DNA from: Planctomycetota bacterium
GTDB lineage: Bacteria; Planctomycetota; JAJSAM01; JAJVHW01
Length of the DNA: 32,862 nucleotides
Assembly (NCBI GenBank): GCA_021414065.1
Contig: JAIOPE010000006.1
Location: 1 to 32,862 of the forward strand
Reading direction: 5' to 3'
The notes under the pieces were generated by a model. It saw only the letters and a program-made list of their open reading frames with translations, made no database searches and had not been told where the DNA came from. Each line of letters begins with the position of its first letter. Positions within the stretch are counted from its first letter, which is position 1. Shown in pieces: positions 30,902-32,862 of the stretch. The position numbers were made by a program, and so were the translations under genes.

Positions 30902-32677
30902 ATGGCGCGCAGCAGAAGCGGTCGTCAAGACGAAGCAGAGCAGGGCGGCCAGGAGGGCGGCGGCCGCGGCCGGATGCCGGATCGCACGGCGAAGGTCCCC
31001 ACCGGACCCAGCTTCGCGATGGCCGTCGGCCTGGGCGCAGGCTTCTCGGCAGCGACGCTGGCGTTCATCGCCGTGCTCGCAGCGAGCGCGGGTGGCGGCG
31101 ACCCGTCGGAGGCTGTGGACGTGGGCGGCGTCCAGGCGGCCCGCCTCCTCGCGGCCCCCGGAATGGAGCGCTGGCGCGCCGGATTCGGGACGACGAACGC
31201 GGCCCGCGCGAAGGCCCGCGAGTTCCTCGACAACGAGGTGAACAAGTCGAAGGACGACCGGGAGAAGGGCCCCCGCCGCACGGCGAAGGACGACTTCTGG
31301 AACGGGAAGTCGTCGAGCGGCATGGACTGGAAGCCCGGCTTCGAGATGATCTTCCCACCGGCCGACCCGAACGACGACCTGCTCGAGGCGTCGCGCAAGA
31401 AGGCGCTCACCGAGGCGGTCGCGGCCGCCCCCGGAACGCGGGGCGCCGCCGTGCTCGACGTCGGCGGAAGCCTGCTCCTCGGCGCCGGCACCGACGTGCG
31501 AGCGATCTCCGGCGCTCCGTCGAAGACGGTCGGCGACACGAAGATCTACGTCACGGCTCCCGGTGTCCGTCAGTACGAGCACCCCATCAAGACGAAGAAC
31601 GGGATCATTGACGGCCGCGCGGTGGTCGTGCTCTCGACGGAGAACGTGCACGCCGACTCGCCCATGCTCTCGGCCGGGCTCGCCGCCCTCGCCGCGCTCA
31701 TCGGAGGCTTCAGCGTCGGGTTCGTCCTGGCACTCGGACCCGTGAAGGCCATGCGCCGCCTGGCGCAGGACACCGACGCCATCGCGTCCGGCAAGTGGGA
31801 CACGCGGATCGGGCTCGCCGGCCCGGACGTCGTCCAGCACACCGCGAAGAGCGTCCAACGGATCGTCCAGGCCGCCGCGAATGCGGCCAACGCCGCGGCT
31901 GCCGAGCCAGCCGCCCCGCAGATCATCGAGCAGCAGGTGATGGTCCAGCCCTCGGCCGAGGTGCAGGAAGGGCTCTCGCCGCTGAAGTCGTTCCGTCGGC
32001 CGGAGGAACTCGAGATCGAGGCGACGCAGAAGCCCTGCCCCGATCTCGGTAACGACTACTACGACGTCGTCAACGTGGACGACACGCACGTCGGCGTCTT
32101 CATCGCCGACATCCCGAGCGTCCGCGGCGTGCGCGGCGCGATGTACATGGCGCAGATCCGCGCGATCTTCCGCGCGGTCTCGCCGAGCGAGCAGTCGCCG
32201 GCCGAGGTCCTGAAGCTCCTGAACCGCGCGTTCGCGGCCGACCTCCCGCGCGGCATCTACGTCACCGCGATGTACGCCATCGTGGACAAAACCTCCGGTA
32301 TCTGCCGCGTGGCGAGCGCGCAGCACCTGCCGCTCGTCTTCTGGAAGGCCGCGAAGAAGGCCTCCGCGAAGCTCGCGCCGGAGGGCATCGCGCTCGGACT
32401 CGATCCGGGCCCGGTGTTCGACAAGACGATCGTGGAGAAGGCGATCCAGCTCGAGAAGGGCGACCGCATCGTGCTCTTCACCGACGGCGCGATGAACGCG
32501 CGCAACCTGTCGAACGCGCAGTACGGCGACGAGCGCTTCTATTACGTGGTCAATCGCGAGGCCCCGAAGAACAGCGCTGCGTGCGTCAACTTCGTGGCGA
32601 ACGACGTGGACCTCTTCCACGAGGGCGCGGCGCAGACCGACGACTTCACGATCGTGACCGTCCGGAAGATGCGGTAG
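30902..32677 (+). CDS. Membrane-bound SpoIIE-type PP2C phosphatase with HAMP-like linker
   Basis: The protein of about 591 residues has a first transmembrane helix near residues 35-60 (AVGLGAGFSAATLAFIAVLAA) and an extracytoplasmic domain of about 180 residues. A second helix follows near 255-280 (GLAALAALIGGFSVGFVLAL), with a HAMP-like segment after it (KAMRRLAQDTDAIASGKWDTRIG). The C-terminal SpoIIE/RsbU phosphatase domain keeps the metal-binding acids: GNDYYDVVNVDD, VFIADIPSVRGV, IVLFTDGAMNA and the final DDFTIVTV. The usual GD at two of these places is altered (GND, IAD), but the aspartates remain. Such enzymes dephosphorylate STAS antagonists, and one STAS protein is encoded at 8194-8616. 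The ATG at 30902 fits GAAGAGG best. Confidence 0.88.
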   Translation: MARSRSGRQDEAEQGGQEGGGRGRMPDRTAKVPTGPSFAMAVGLGAGFSAATLAFIAVLAASAGGGDPSEAVDVGGVQAARLLAAPGMERWRAGFGTTNAARAKAREFLDNEVNKSKDDREKGPRRTAKDDFWNGKSSSGMDWKPGFEMIFPPADPNDDLLEASRKKALTEAVAAAPGTRGAAVLDVGGSLLLGAGTDVRAISGAPSKTVGDTKIYVTAPGVRQYEHPIKTKNGIIDGRAVVVLSTENVHADSPMLSAGLAALAALIGGFSVGFVLALGPVKAMRRLAQDTDAIASGKWDTRIGLAGPDVVQHTAKSVQRIVQAAANAANAAAAEPAAPQIIEQQVMVQPSAEVQEGLSPLKSFRRPEELEIEATQKPCPDLGNDYYDVVNVDDTHVGVFIADIPSVRGVRGAMYMAQIRAIFRAVSPSEQSPAEVLKLLNRAFAADLPRGIYVTAMYAIVDKTSGICRVASAQHLPLVFWKAAKKASAKLAPEGIALGLDPGPVFDKTIVEKAIQLEKGDRIVLFTDGAMNARNLSNAQYGDERFYYVVNREAPKNSAACVNFVANDVDLFHEGAAQTDDFTIVTVRKMR

Positions 32678-32684
32678 CGCCGCC

Positions 32685-32714
32685 GCCGACGCCGGCCCCG
32701 GGGTCGGCGTCGGC
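32685..32714. terminator. Long hairpin after the PP2C gene
   Basis: GCCGACGCCGGCCCC and GGGGTCGGCGTCGGC are nearly perfect inverted halves (14 of 15) that meet without a spacer. It lies eight bases after the PP2C stop and before the MazG-like start, so it may be a terminator. Confidence 0.55.
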
Positions 32715-32722
32715 CCACGCCC

Positions 32723-32862
32723 ATGGACGTCCGCGAGTTCCAACGCTGGATGGAAGAGCGGTACGGCGAGCGCGACCGCGCCCGCGGTCTGCACGCGACG
32801 CTCTGCTGGTTCGTCGAAGAGGTCGGCGAGGTCTCGCAGGCGCTCCGCAAAGGCACCCGCGA
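32723..32862 (+). CDS. MazG-like nucleotide pyrophosphohydrolase, N-terminal part
   Basis: Only the first 46 residues are in the window. They match the start of MazG-like proteins: MDVREFQRWMEERYGERDRARGLHATLCWFVEEVGEVSQALRKGTR. The EEVGE motif is the first half of the metal-binding ExxE...ExxD set; the second half lies beyond the edge. The family hydrolyses nucleoside triphosphates to monophosphates, often for housekeeping. The gene follows a hairpin after the PP2C gene, and no good ribosome site is seen before the ATG, so the exact start is uncertain. Confidence 0.8.
   Translation, partial: MDVREFQRWMEERYGERDRARGLHATLCWFVEEVGEVSQALRKGTR

Noticed and set aside
1..32862. CRISPR arrays, prophage or complete insertion sequences
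   Set aside because: No regularly spaced repeats, phage structural genes or intact transposase genes were seen anywhere in the window.

Overview
The window is very GC-rich bacterial DNA (roughly 65-70% G+C by eye) with closely packed genes on both strands. The best guess is a high-GC planctomycete or another member of the PVC group. The main clue is a DUF11 lipoprotein (10720-13011) whose C-terminal repeats and last residues resemble chlamydial OmcB. Other clues are a von Willebrand/HEAT secreted protein, large secreted beta-rich proteins, an ECF sigma with a zinc-finger anti-sigma factor, and a FliA/WhiG sigma. This is inference; there is no rRNA in the window.

Left part (1-5245): the start of a spermidine-synthase-like membrane protein leaves the window at the left edge. 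Next come two inverted pairs of a REP-type palindrome (core GGGGACGGTCCCC). The first pair encloses a remnant of a REP-associated transposase; a small DUF6881 gene sits between the pairs. An operon follows with ECF sigma, anti-sigma and a secreted DUF3106-like protein. Then a 640-base leader holds phased TTTCTCTC repeats and a class I cyclic-di-GMP (GEMM-I) riboswitch, which controls a FliA/WhiG-family sigma gene.

Middle (5251-15853): a secreted VWA protein, a six-helix membrane protein, a STAS anti-sigma antagonist, a 248-bp MITE-like inverted-repeat element, an unknown protein coupled to an SRAP (YedK/HMCES) abasic-site protein, a block of small palindromic repeats, the OmcB-like lipoprotein, tRNA-Gly(CCC), a secreted repeat protein and a small lipoprotein.

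Right part (15938-32862): a lipase-like lipoprotein; an arsRBC arsenic operon with two matching operator-like palindromes; a nadA-moaA-pgl operon with overlapping or nearly touching genes; a PhoX/DUF839 protein with a PKD domain; a YcaQ-type DNA glycosylase behind a perfect 10-bp inverted repeat; a 1075-residue secreted protein; pgpA; a membrane SpoIIE-type phosphatase; and the start of a MazG-like gene.

Across the window, seven genes have a TANNNT box 6-8 bases before the start codon and no clear Shine-Dalgarno sequence, which suggests leaderless transcripts. Other genes, such as the FliA-type sigma, the OmcB-like, PhoX-like and PP2C genes, have good ribosome sites. Signalling is a theme (two sigma factors, one anti-sigma factor, a STAS protein, a SpoIIE phosphatase and a c-di-GMP riboswitch), but no RsbW-type kinase is visible, so the partner-switching set is incomplete here.
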